A model generated the notes under the pieces. It searched no databases. It was given only the letters and a program-made list of their open reading frames with translations, and was not told where the DNA came from. This document shows, one piece after another, positions 49,441 to 59,623 of a stretch of 64,000 bases of DNA. A program made the translations under genes and the position numbers. This DNA comes from Actinomycetes bacterium (GTDB lineage: Bacteria; Actinomycetota; Coriobacteriia; Coriobacteriales; UBA8131), in contig WRGR01000046.1 of NCBI GenBank assembly GCA_009787085.1, positions 75,147 to 139,146 on the forward strand, given 5' to 3'. Numbering within the stretch: position 1 is the first letter of the stretch; every line of letters begins with the position of its first letter.

Positions 49441-52095
49441 ATGGAGATAAGACCCATAGAACCAACAAAACTGCCTGAGCTGCTAGCTCCGGCCGGTGAT
49501 CGATCTGCCCTTTTAGCTGCGTTGGCCGGGGGTGCTGACGCGGTTTATCTAGGCGTGGGCAACTTCAATGCCCGCCGTAATGCCAGCAACTTCAGCTTGG
49601 AAGACCTACCCGCGCTAGCTGACCTTGTGCACGTGTCCGGAGCACGCCTCTACCTCGCCCTGAATACCGTGATCCTCCCGGAAGAGCTTGATGCCGCCCG
49701 GCGCTTGGCCCAGTCAGCTTGGCTGGCCGGCTGCGATGCGGCTATCGTCCAAGACCTCGGCCTGATCTATCGACTCTCCCAAGACCTACCGGACTTTGAC
49801 TTGCATGCCTCAACCCAAATCAACCTGCATAGCAGCGAGGACGTGCGCCTCGCCGCCGAGTTGGGCATCAAGCGAGCTACTCTAGCCAGGGAACTGAGCC
49901 TTGATGAGATTCGCCAAATCGGCCAGTGCCATGTTGATCTGGAAGTCTTTGCCCACGGCGCCCTCTGCATCTGCTATTCCGGCCAATGCCTACTGTCTTC
50001 GATGATCGGTGGCCGCAGCGCCAACCGCGGGCTTTGCGCCCAAGCCTGCCGCCTCCCCTACCAGCTCGTCGATTCAACCGCTGGCCGCCATATCGAATGC
50101 CCCGGCAGCCACCTGCTCTCACCGCGCGACTTGGCCACCATCGAGATTCTGCCTGAACTTGTGGCCTGCGGTATCTGCTCCCTGAAAATCGAGGGGCGAA
50201 TGAAGTCGGCAGCCTATGTAGCCACAACAGTCCGAGCCTATCGCCAAGCCTTGGACAATTTGCCGGCGGACACGGCAGATGTGCTCGCTGGCCAGCCAGT
50301 GGCAGCAATACCAACCGCCGTGCCAAGGCAAGGCCACCTTGAGGATTTAGCCGAGGTCTTCTCCCGAGGTTTCAGTGCTGCATACCTAGTGGGCGAGCGG
50401 GGCAACGCGATGATGAGCTATCAGCGCCCAAACAACCGGGGCGTACAGGTGGGCAGAGTTCGTGCGGTCGGCAACGGTCAAGTAAGCCTGATGCTGGAGA
50501 AGCCCTTGCACAAAGGCGATGTCTTGATGATTCACACCAATCGTGGCCAAGCGAAGGTCGAAGTTGAGCAGGCCACCCAACCCGGGCTGGTCAGTCTGAG
50601 CATCCCAGCGGCCACAGGCCCCGGCGACCGTATCTTCCGGGTCGAAAACGCGGCCATCAAGGCCGGCACAGGTGGCGAAGAGGCTGCTTATTTCTCTGGC
50701 AACCAAGGCTTTGTGCCAGTTTCTGCAACCATCAGCCTTCGGCTTGGCCAACCTGCGGAGATTTGTTTCAGCACTGTTAGCAAAGACGGTGAGCCGGTTA
50801 TCGCCAGCGCCCGGGGAAGCGTTCTAGAGGCCGCCCGCAGCAAGCCACTGGACGAGCGAGCCGTGCGGGAACACGTTGGCCGGGTCGGCGGCACACCATT
50901 TTCCATCAGCAGCTGGCACATCAATTTGAGCGAGAACGTCGGCATGGGCTTCTCGGAGCTGCACCGTCTGCGAGCTGCCGCCTTGGATGAGCTGTTCGCG
51001 CTGCTCTGCGCACCTTGGCAGGGACGAACGGGGGCAGCTGAGCGACCTTCGACGGCGGAACTTTCATGTTCGGAACAAAAACCAGCAGAGGCAACAAAAA
51101 GCAAGGTATCGACGGCTATGCCTGACGGCCAAAAGCAGCCGACCGTGTTTGTGAACGCCGCACACCAGCAATCAACGACCTCGCCGAACCCCGCTCAAAC
51201 CATCCAGCCACAAGTAGCTGCCTTGGTACGGGATGCGGCAGCTGGCAGACTGGCGCTTCAGGCTGGCGCAGCGGTGGCCTATGTCCAAACATTGGACTTT
51301 GGGGTCGATTTCAATGCCAAAGGCAAAAAGCGCGTTGTTAACACGGCAGACGGCAGTCGGGCGAGTGCTGCTAACGCTGATGGCGAGCGCTGCCCCCAGA
51401 TATCTGCCTATCTTCCGGCAATCACCCATGACAAAGAGACCCATTGGCTGAAGCGCATCATCCGCCACGCATCTGGCGCCGTGGTAGCCAACAACCTTGC
51501 TGGCATTGCCCTTGCCCGCCAGATCGGCGTTGACTTCGCGGCCGGGCCGCGTTTAAACCTCACCAACCAGCAAAGCCTCACCGCTTTGGCAAGCCTAGGA
51601 GCCAAGTTTGCCTGGTTGTCTCCTGAACTCTCACTGAACCAAATCCGCAACCTAGCCGCTGTCTCACCGCTACCGCTAGCCCTAACGGTGTTCGGCAGAC
51701 AAGAACTGATGGTTTCCGAACACTGTTTTTTAATGGCGGCCAAGGCCTGCGACCAGCACTGCTCGAACTGCCAACGACGGCAAGCTAGCCACCAGCTGCT
51801 GGACCGCAAAGGTTACAATTTCCCGGTTTTTGCCGACCAGTTTGGCCGTGGCCACCTATTCAACGCCGTGCCACTGGACTTAGTGCCCTCCCTCCCCGAT
51901 TTGGCCGGGCTGGGCATCGCCACTTTCGTGGTTGACACCACCCTGCTTCGCGACAGGGAGCTGCAAGAGGAAGTAGCACGCGCCGCACAAGCCCTGCAAT
52001 TGGTGTTGCATGATGTCAAAGTTGGCAAAAGCACCAAGGTCTTGTCCAAGCGCGAGGGCTTTACTACCGGGCATATCTACCGTGGCGTGCAATAA
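49441..52095 (+). CDS. peptidase U32 family protein with C-terminal domain
   Basis: LPELLAPAGDRSALLAALAGGADAVYLG, EVFAHGALCICYSGQCLLSSMIGGRSANRGLCAQACR. Confidence 0.94.
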   Translation: MEIRPIEPTKLPELLAPAGDRSALLAALAGGADAVYLGVGNFNARRNASNFSLEDLPALADLVHVSGARLYLALNTVILPEELDAARRLAQSAWLAGCDAAIVQDLGLIYRLSQDLPDFDLHASTQINLHSSEDVRLAAELGIKRATLARELSLDEIRQIGQCHVDLEVFAHGALCICYSGQCLLSSMIGGRSANRGLCAQACRLPYQLVDSTAGRHIECPGSHLLSPRDLATIEILPELVACGICSLKIEGRMKSAAYVATTVRAYRQALDNLPADTADVLAGQPVAAIPTAVPRQGHLEDLAEVFSRGFSAAYLVGERGNAMMSYQRPNNRGVQVGRVRAVGNGQVSLMLEKPLHKGDVLMIHTNRGQAKVEVEQATQPGLVSLSIPAATGPGDRIFRVENAAIKAGTGGEEAAYFSGNQGFVPVSATISLRLGQPAEICFSTVSKDGEPVIASARGSVLEAARSKPLDERAVREHVGRVGGTPFSISSWHINLSENVGMGFSELHRLRAAALDELFALLCAPWQGRTGAAERPSTAELSCSEQKPAEATKSKVSTAMPDGQKQPTVFVNAAHQQSTTSPNPAQTIQPQVAALVRDAAAGRLALQAGAAVAYVQTLDFGVDFNAKGKKRVVNTADGSRASAANADGERCPQISAYLPAITHDKETHWLKRIIRHASGAVVANNLAGIALARQIGVDFAAGPRLNLTNQQSLTALASLGAKFAWLSPELSLNQIRNLAAVSPLPLALTVFGRQELMVSEHCFLMAAKACDQHCSNCQRRQASHQLLDRKGYNFPVFADQFGRGHLFNAVPLDLVPSLPDLAGLGIATFVVDTTLLRDRELQEEVARAAQALQLVLHDVKVGKSTKVLSKREGFTTGHIYRGVQ

Positions 52096-52197
52096 CTGGG
52101 CTGGGCAGTTTGCAGAATGGCACAACAACGTCAAATCGGTGCTTCCTTGAATTCAGAATAGGCTACAATATCTAGGTAGGCATCGCGGAAGTCTAGG

Positions 52198-53715
52198 ATG
52201 GGGAAAACGCTGATGAGAAAAGCACTGATGATACAAGGAACAATGTCTAACGTCGGCAAGAGCCTGTTGACTGCCGGGCTTTGCCGGGTGTTCCACCAAG
52301 ACGGAATAGGCGTTGCCCCGTTTAAATCGCAGAACATGGCATTGAACTCCTTTATCACCGATGAAGGCTTGGAAATGGGTCGCGCCCAAGTGGTACAGGC
52401 CGAAGCTTGCGGGGTAAATCCCAGTGTGCTGATGAACCCAGTGCTGTTAAAACCGGTGACCAATGAAGGCTCACAGGTGATAGTCAACGGCGAAGTACAT
52501 GGCAACATGAGCGCAACTGAATATTATGACTATAGAAGCAAGTTGGGGCCAGTGGTCGTTAAAGCCTTCAACACTTTGGCCGACCGCTACGACCTAGTGG
52601 TGCTAGAAGGTGCCGGCAGCCCAGCAGAAATCAACTTAAAAGACAACGACATCGTTAACATGTGGATGGCAAAAAAAGCCAATGCCTCGGTGCTGCTAGT
52701 CGGCGACATCGACCGTGGCGGGGTGTTCGCACAGCTCTACGGCACCCTGATGCTACTGGATGACGACGAACGGCAGTTGGTCAAAGGCCTAGTAATCAAC
52801 AAGTTTCGGGGCGATGTCGAACTTTTGCGTCCCGGCCTGAAGATGCTGGAAGAAAAAACCAGCAAACCAGTAATCGGCACCATCCCCTATCTGACAATCG
52901 ACATCGAGGACGAGGACAGCCTCGCGGAGCGCCTGTCTGCAAGGTCGACGACCTCCGGCATCGATATTGTCGTAGTCCTCTTGCCCAAGATATCCAATTT
53001 CACCGACCTAATGGCCTTGGAGGCCACCGAAGGCGTCAATGTCCGCTATGTGAACATTGCTGATGATATCGGCCATCCTGACATGGTGATCTTGCCCGGC
53101 TCTAAGAACACCATAGCCGACTTGAAGTGGCTACGCCAAACACAGATGGATGTGGCCGTCATGCGCTTGGCAAAAGCAGGTGCAATCGTCTTTGGTCTCT
53201 GTGGCGGCTACCAGATGCTCGGTCGGCACCTGAATGACAGCGCCGGAGTCGAGGGCGGCGGCGCTGCCGAAGGGCTTGGCTTGCTGCCGGTCTCCACCGA
53301 GTTCACCCAAGCCAAAACCCGATTGCGCACAGAGGGCCAGATAATTGGTGCCCAAGGTGCGCTCAGCCCCTTGAACGGCAGCCATATTACCGGCTATGAA
53401 ATACATATGGGAACTTCTGAATTCGCCGAAACAAGCACGGGAAAACCAGTGCTGCCGCTGCTCAAAAAAGACAACGGCAATACTGACGGCTGTGCATTCG
53501 GCAATGTCGCCGGAACCTACCTGCACGGTTTCTTCGATTCAGCGGAATGCCGCTCGGCGCTGATGGGCATACTCTGTGCGCGTAAAGGCATCAGTACCCC
53601 CACAGCGACCTTCGATTTTGCCAGCTACAAAGAAAAGCAGCTGAACAAGCTGGCTGATGCCGTACGGGAGAGCCTGGACATGAACTTCATTTACTCGCTT
53701 TTAGAACAAAGCTAA
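52198..53715 (+). CDS. cobQ: cobyric acid synthase
   Basis: MIQGTMSNVGKSLLTAGLCRVF, VLEGAGSPAEINL, GLCGGYQMLG. Confidence 0.96.
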   Translation: MGKTLMRKALMIQGTMSNVGKSLLTAGLCRVFHQDGIGVAPFKSQNMALNSFITDEGLEMGRAQVVQAEACGVNPSVLMNPVLLKPVTNEGSQVIVNGEVHGNMSATEYYDYRSKLGPVVVKAFNTLADRYDLVVLEGAGSPAEINLKDNDIVNMWMAKKANASVLLVGDIDRGGVFAQLYGTLMLLDDDERQLVKGLVINKFRGDVELLRPGLKMLEEKTSKPVIGTIPYLTIDIEDEDSLAERLSARSTTSGIDIVVVLLPKISNFTDLMALEATEGVNVRYVNIADDIGHPDMVILPGSKNTIADLKWLRQTQMDVAVMRLAKAGAIVFGLCGGYQMLGRHLNDSAGVEGGGAAEGLGLLPVSTEFTQAKTRLRTEGQIIGAQGALSPLNGSHITGYEIHMGTSEFAETSTGKPVLPLLKKDNGNTDGCAFGNVAGTYLHGFFDSAECRSALMGILCARKGISTPTATFDFASYKEKQLNKLADAVRESLDMNFIYSLLEQS

Positions 53716-53718
53716 ACA

Positions 53719-53846
53719 GATGCCGTTGATTTCAAACTACAGTCATCGCCGGCTTGACCGGCAATCTTTCCCCTGATCAACAGGGTTAGAAATTGCGGCC
53801 CGGGAGCCATGTGGGACGAAATTGTGAGCCGATCGGCATCTCTTTA
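53719..53846. mobile_element. family-B MITE-like element between convergent cobQ and cbiO
   Basis: CAGATGCCG...ATTTCAAACTACAGTCATCGCCGGCTTGACCGGCAATCTTTCCCCTGATCAACAGGG...CATGTGGGACGAAATTGTGAGCCGATCGGCATCTC; reverse complement matches the 7319 copy. Confidence 0.7.
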
Positions 53847-54689
53847 AAAAGCCGGCCGGGCATTCTCTAAAAGGGTTCGAAATTCCTCGATCGAACGCGG
53901 CTTTCTTTCGCTTTCCAGATTCCCGAAACGCTGTTGCAGAGACTCGAATGCCTCGTAGAGCAGTGGTTTTTTCAGCCCGGCACGCTTCAGCATCTCATCG
54001 GATGCGAACACCTCGTCAGCAGCGGCATTGGCGATGATCTCCCCTTGAGCAAAGACGATGACCCGTTGGGCAATGCGGTAGGCGAAATCTACATCGTGAG
54101 TGGAAATGACGATAGTGATCCCTTCCCGATTCAACTCGCTCAGAACACCTTCCAGAGCATCTGAGTTTTGTGGGTCAAGCGAGGCCGTCGGCTCATCGAG
54201 CAGGATCATCGCCGGTTGCATGGCCAAGATGTCAGCGATACTCACCCGTTTCTTCTCGCCGCCACTCAAGTACTGGGGGGCATAGTCCCTGTAGCGTTCG
54301 ATGCTCATCTGCGCGAGTGCTTTATCCACTCGTCGCCCCACCTCATCGGCAGGCAGACGCAGGTTCATCGGCCCAAAGCTGACCTCGCTCTCAACATTGC
54401 CGGCAATGATCTGGCTGTCCGGGTCTTGGAACACCAAGCCGACCCCTTGACGCAGCATCAAGTTATGCTTACGGGATTTGGAAATCTCTTGGCCTTGGTA
54501 GAATATCCTGCCCTCATGGGGGCGCAGCACACCGTTACAGCAGAGGAAAAAGGTGCTTTTGCCCGCGCCATTGCTGCCAAGAATAGCCACCAGCTCGCCT
54601 TTCATAAAGCTGACTGAGACATCCTTCAAGGCTGTATAGACATCATCATAACGATAGCTGATATGCTCTACCCGCAATAACTCGCTCAT
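53844..54689 (-). CDS. cbiO: cobalt ECF transporter ATPase
   Basis: GSNGAGKSTFFLCCNGVL, YLSGGEKKRVSIADILAMQP. Confidence 0.93.
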   Translation of the reverse strand: MSELLRVEHISYRYDDVYTALKDVSVSFMKGELVAILGSNGAGKSTFFLCCNGVLRPHEGRIFYQGQEISKSRKHNLMLRQGVGLVFQDPDSQIIAGNVESEVSFGPMNLRLPADEVGRRVDKALAQMSIERYRDYAPQYLSGGEKKRVSIADILAMQPAMILLDEPTASLDPQNSDALEGVLSELNREGITIVISTHDVDFAYRIAQRVIVFAQGEIIANAAADEVFASDEMLKRAGLKKPLLYEAFESLQQRFGNLESERKPRSIEEFRTLLENARPAF

Positions 54690-54695
54690 CTTCCC

Positions 54696-55604
54696 TCACA
54701 ACGGCAGAAAACAAAGGACTAGGGCAGCTGCCAAAAGGGCAGCGGCGACCATAGCGTGTGTTAGGCTAATCCTGTTCGGGCGCTCCAAGAAGCGTATTCC
54801 CGTGTCGCAACAGCGACTTTCCATGGCATCGTAGTTCTTCGAGGCGAACTGGTAGCTGCGAGCCAGCAAATTGGAATAGATCATGCCGGTTGCCCGTAGG
54901 CTGGTGCGGTAGCTCCGAAAGCCGAGACGGCTTTGAGCAGCAACCCGCATCTCACGATGCAGGGTGAGCAGGATGAAGATGTAGCGATAGATCAAATACA
55001 TCAGATCGATAACCACCGACGGGCAGCGCATTCGCCTGAGGACACTGATTATATCGGGCATCGGCGTACTCAGGCTGATCAGGCAAAGACAGCTCACCGC
55101 GCCCAGCGCATGGGCGACCACCAGCGCCGTTCGGGCCTGAGTCTCGGCACTCACCGAAAGCCAAAAGCCAAACACCGGCACCGGGATATTAAGAACACCC
55201 ATCGAGCTGGGCGATATCTCAAAGAGCAGCGCTAAGCCGCCGATCATTAAGAAGGAGACAGGCAGAGCCAAAACACGAATATAGCGAGACAGCGGTAGAC
55301 CGCCAACAAAGACCGCCATAACCAGCATCGCCACTAACAAGAACAGGCCAGTATAGACATTCGCCGAAGCGATGCACACTATCATCAAGATAAATAGAAT
55401 CCAAAATTTAAGCATCGGGTTCACTGTTCGCAAGCGCGACATCTGTGCTAAAACATCAACTGAGAGCGACTGGGAGTGCCCATACCGACTAACAAAGGCG
55501 ATGAGCACCCCCAACAACACACAAAGCGGTACCAGAAGGGAGTCTGGTAGTTGTCCGGAGAATAAGCACCAGCTGAAGACCATAGTCAGGATCGCGGTTA
55601 TCAT
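54696..55604 (-). CDS. cbiQ: cobalt ECF transporter T component
   Basis: Multi-TM protein with CbiQ-type RGYHxR-like AQSRLGFRSYR and adjacency to cbiO/cbiM. Confidence 0.85.
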   Translation of the reverse strand: MITAILTMVFSWCLFSGQLPDSLLVPLCVLLGVLIAFVSRYGHSQSLSVDVLAQMSRLRTVNPMLKFWILFILMIVCIASANVYTGLFLLVAMLVMAVFVGGLPLSRYIRVLALPVSFLMIGGLALLFEISPSSMGVLNIPVPVFGFWLSVSAETQARTALVVAHALGAVSCLCLISLSTPMPDIISVLRRMRCPSVVIDLMYLIYRYIFILLTLHREMRVAAQSRLGFRSYRTSLRATGMIYSNLLARSYQFASKNYDAMESRCCDTGIRFLERPNRISLTHAMVAAALLAAALVLCFLPL

Positions 55605-55734
55605 GAGCTTGCCAAATATCGCGGAGCGCCAGTTAACGCACGGAAGCCGTCATTGTGGGCTTGACCCGCGATATTTGGCACTGCCGATTATGGGAAAGGC
55701 GAACCTTGCGTATCTTGTGCATTGATTGGCTTCC

Positions 55735-56148
55735 TTAGTTTTTTTGTCGCAGAGGCTTTTGTTGCGGCGGTTTGCTGCCTTTTGCCGCTAACGGCTCCTC
55801 CGTAAGTGCGTCGTTTTCGCCTTCGTCTGGCAGGTCGCCACCGTACTTCTTCCTAGCAGCTAGATAGCCGAAACTGAAAGCAATGATGCCAACGCCGATG
55901 CCGGTTTGGATGCAAAAGAACAGGCTCTCCATCTCGCCGGGCAGCTCGCCGCCGATCAAGGTTTCCATAACCGGCGTGAACCAAGGCTCATATTCCTCAC
56001 CAGTCACTTCGCTGACCATTTTACTGCCACCGTCGTCACTGCCTAAAAACTCAGCTCCAGGCAGTATCAACAGAGGCATGAAGATGATCGCTACAACCAA
56101 GACGATCAGCAATATCACCGTGAGCTTGTTTGATTTTTTCTTTTCCAT
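55735..56148 (-). CDS. cbiN: cobalt transport protein CbiN
   Basis: GAEFLGSDDGGSKMVSEVTGEEYEPWFTPVM...ESLFFCIQTGIGVGIIAFSFGYLA. Confidence 0.9.
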   Translation of the reverse strand: MEKKKSNKLTVILLIVLVVAIIFMPLLILPGAEFLGSDDGGSKMVSEVTGEEYEPWFTPVMETLIGGELPGEMESLFFCIQTGIGVGIIAFSFGYLAARKKYGGDLPDEGENDALTEEPLAAKGSKPPQQKPLRQKN

Positions 56149-56149
56149 G

Positions 56150-57031
56150 CTAAGCCACCCCCGCCTTTTTCTCACCAAATGAGATCTCTTTCAGTTCCTT
56201 GGAAGCAAAGCTCTGCATGCCGATGATGATCAGCACGGTAAGCAAGCCTTCGACAACGGCCAGCGGCACCTGCGTGGGGGCAAATACGCCAAGAAACTTC
56301 ACGGCGCTGGCAACAACGCCGCCAACATCACTGGGATAGGCCAAAGCCAGCTGGACGCTAGTGACGCAATAAGTGAAAAGGTCTCCCAGCATGACGGCTA
56401 TAAATATGGCCACCGACCGGTTGATTCTCAAGGCTAGGGCACCCTTATACAACAGCCAAGCGATAATCGGGCCGGCGATGGCCATGCTGAAACAGTTGGC
56501 CCCCAAGGTGGTCAGGCCGCCATGGGCAAGCAGGGTGGCCTGGAATATCAAGACGATGATGCCCAAAACGCTGACCGGAGTCGGGCCAAAAAGGATCGCC
56601 CCCAAACCAGTGCCGGTCATATGGCTGCAGCTACCGGTCACCGAGGGTATTTTCAAAGATGAGATGACAAAGATGAAGGCTCCGGCCATGGCCAGCAGTA
56701 TTAGGGTGTGACGGCTGGTATTGGCGATCAGACGCTTGATGCGAATCACCCCCAAGACCAAGAACGGCACACAGATAGCTCCCCAGGCAATACAGTATTC
56801 AGGGGGCAGAAACCCTTCCATGATATGCATAGCCTGGGCTGTCGCCGGCATGGCAAAGCACACCGTAAAAGCCAAGGAGATGGCCAGTACCACCTTCTCG
56901 GAACGGCTGAAAGTCAGGCTCTGCTCAAAGGCACTGAGCCTACTTGCCAGCCTTTTTACTCTATTTCTCATTACGACCACCTGATTCCCTTTAGAGTTTG
57001 ACTTGGAATCGAAATTGAACTTGCTTGGCAC
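56150..57031 (-). CDS. cbiM: cobalt ECF transporter S component
   Basis: [69 protein letters not shown]-like. Confidence 0.96.
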   Translation of the reverse strand: [293 protein letters not shown]

Positions 57032-57174
57032 TTGCTTCCATTTGAATTGCTCCCCTCACAGACACGGACAAAATAAAGAAACCTCTTAGCGTCGAGTTAA
57101 GAGGTCTTCCAAGGTTTGGCATCCACACCCATACCTCCTCTATCTCTCGTAGATTCGTATAGCACTTTAAAAAA

Positions 57175-57395
57175 CGAAAGCAGACAGGTCTTCTGACTCA
57201 GTTTCAACGTTCGCCTAGCCTTCCCAGCAAAGCCAGTGACATCAAAGACGAACTCCACATTACAGCGGCGGGACCGCGTGGGACTCTCACCCAACTTCCC
57301 TTTTCACCAAGACAACGCAAAACGCCGCCCGGTACCTGCTTTCACCACTATTCGGTTTTCTGAAAAGCCTTACAGCAGCGCTAGCAACTAGCAAC
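57175..57395 (-). ncRNA. cobalamin riboswitch upstream of cbiM
   Basis: Minus strand: GGGAAGTTGGGTGAGAGTCCCACGCGGTCCCGCCGCTGTAATG ... GCTGGGAAGGCTAGGCGAACG...GAGTCAGAAGACCTGTCTG. Confidence 0.95.
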
Positions 57396-57589
57396 CATGG
57401 ACAAGGCTATCACTCTCCATTAAGCATTGTCAATGCAAAAATATTGTTGGGAAGGCAACTGATTTAGGATTTTTTTATCTTTACATTTGAACAGGAGTCA
57501 CTACAAATAGGGCGTAGGGGTATATCCTATTATATGGTGCCAGTGCAGAGAATAAGGCTCTCTGCCCCATCAGAAAAGAGGTTTTAACA

Positions 57590-57865
57590 ATGAAGGAATG
57601 CCAAGATATCAAAGCAATTACCAGGCGGCTGAAATGTATCGAGGGCCAAGTGCGCGGCCTGATCAGGATGGTCGAGGAGGACAAGGGCTGCGAAGAAACC
57701 TTGATCCAGATCAGCTCGGTCAAGGCCGCGCTGCATAGTGCCGGTCAAATGATATTGGAGAACCACCTTCAGCACTGCGTGATCGACGGCATCCGCGATG
57801 GCAACGAGGCTGAAACGATCAAGAAGCTGAACTCAGCAATCAAGCACTTCTCCCGCATCACCTAA
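57590..57865 (+). CDS. csoR: CsoR-family copper-sensing repressor
   Basis: RRLKCIEGQVRGLIRMVEEDKGCEETLIQI; C34, H59, C63 ligand spacing matches CsoR C-H-C. Confidence 0.9.
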   Translation: MKECQDIKAITRRLKCIEGQVRGLIRMVEEDKGCEETLIQISSVKAALHSAGQMILENHLQHCVIDGIRDGNEAETIKKLNSAIKHFSRIT

Positions 57866-57872
57866 TCGCCTG

Positions 57873-59500
57873 ATGAAGAAGGCATCCGCGTTCTTATCAG
57901 CCCTGCCCTGTACCATTGTCGGCAGCTTGTTCTTGGTTGCCAGCCTGGTTTTGATGATTGCCGGCGTTCGACTGCCCATTGACCCAGCTTGGGTGTGTGT
58001 ACTGATCTGTGGCTACCCGTTAGTGTACTTGGCCATCTGGCGAATTATCTTCAACAAGGGCATCAGCAAAATATCCTCGGCGCTGATGATCACCATAGCC
58101 ATGCTGGCCGCGATCTTCATCGGCGAGCTGTTTGCGGCCGGCGAGGTGGCTTTGATCATGGCTGTTGGTGCCATTTTGGAGGATAAAACAGTCGAGCGAG
58201 CGCAGCGCGGCATGAAGGCTTTGATCAACCTAGCACCCCGCCAAGGCCGCCGTTTAAACAACGGCACAGAGCAGGTGATCCAAGCCGAACAGATCGTCCA
58301 AGGCGATGTGCTGCGCGTCCGACCGGGTGAGGTAATCCCCGCCGACGGCGAGATCTTGGACGGCGATACATCCATCGACCAGTCGGTGGTCACCGGCGAA
58401 TCCCTGCCAGTGAACAAGACGGTCGGCGACCAAGTGTTTTGTGGTACGCTGAACCGCTTCGGCTCTGTTGACATCCGCGCCACCATGGTTGACGAGGACT
58501 CCTCCCTACAAAAATTGATTCGCATGGTACAGGAGGCCGAGAACAATCAGGCACCGCTGCAGCGTATCGCCGATAGATGGGCAGCCTGGCTGGTTCCTTT
58601 GGTGACCCTGTTGGCTTTGGCCGTTTTTCTGATCAGCCAAGACATCATCCGAGCGGTAACTATTATGGTGGTATTTTGCCCTTGCGCCTTAGTGCTGGCC
58701 ACGCCAACTTCGGTCATGGCAGCCATTGGTCAGGCCACCAAGCACGGGGTGATCATCAAGTCTGGTGACGCACTGGAGCGGATGGGCAAGGTGGACACCA
58801 TTGCCTTTGACAAGACCGGCACGCTGACGGAGGGCAGCCCGGCGGTCAGCGACATCATTGGCTTGGCTCCGGGGACAAGCAATGAAACCCTGTTGTCGCT
58901 GGCGGCCTCGGCAGAATCGCGCTCTGAGCATCCACTGGGCAAGGCAGTTACGGCTCAGGCAGCCCAGCTCGGCCTGAAGGTTCAAGATGCCCAAGGCTTT
59001 CAGGCGCTGCCCGGCAAAGGAGTGCGGGCTCAGGTCGGCGACCAAGAGCTGTTCTGCGGCAACGTATCATGGCTCATGGCGCTGGGCGTTGCCTTTGACG
59101 GCTCTGCCATAGATCTGCCATAGAGGCCCTAGAGCAGTTGCAACAGCAAGGCAAGGCGTTGATTGCTGTGGCTGCTGTGTCCGCTGGCATCAGCAGCGTG
59201 GCTGGAGTGGCCGAAGTGGGAGACGTAGCCATGGCGACTGCCACAGATGACCGACATCTCCCAAGCTTGTTGGGCGTTGTCGCCCTTTCCAACAGGCTGC
59301 GCTCCGATGCCCAGCAGATGGTCGGAGAGCTGAAGGCCAACAATACCAACACAGTTTTATTGAGCGGCGACTACCGGCAAAGTGCCGAGCATTTGGCCAG
59401 CGCAGTTGGCATCATCGCAGTCCACGCCGAACTGCTGCCAGCCCAGAAAGTGGAGAAGATCCGCGAAAATCAGATTCAGTGCTCTTGCCCTGTAAAATAA
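57873..59500 (+). pseudogene. copper-type P1B ATPase, frameshifted near 59115 and lacking C-terminus
   Basis: CPC motif (VVFCPCALVLATPTS), DKTGTLTEG; frame change to AIEALEQLQQQGKALIAV...VLLSGDYRQSAEHLAS...AELLPAQKVEKI, then stop before GDGxNDAPAL. Confidence 0.9.
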
Positions 59501-59501
59501 A

Positions 59502-59540
59502 AAGCAGGTCAGAGGCTTGGTATAGACCGTCTGACCTGAG
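59502..59540 (-). terminator. intrinsic terminator downstream of tRNA-Glu
   Basis: Minus strand CAGGTCAGACGG...CCTCTGACCTG followed by CTTTTTATTTT. Confidence 0.75.
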
Positions 59541-59547
59541 ATGACTT

Positions 59548-59623
59548 TGGTACCCCCAGCGGGGTTCGAACCCGCGGCTTCCACCTTGAAAGGGTGGCGT
59601 CCTAACCGCTAGACTATGGGGGC
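59548..59623 (-). tRNA. tRNA-Glu (TTC), CCA encoded
   Basis: GCCCCCATAGTCTAGCGGTTAGGACGCCACCCTTTCAAGGTGGAAGCCGCGGGTTCGAACCCCGCTGGGGGTACCA. Confidence 0.96.

Noticed and set aside
57873-59500. Split P-type ATPase as programmed frameshifting
   Set aside because: No slippery heptamer or downstream structure evident, and the second frame still lacks the essential GDGxNDAP region, so it is a pseudogene.
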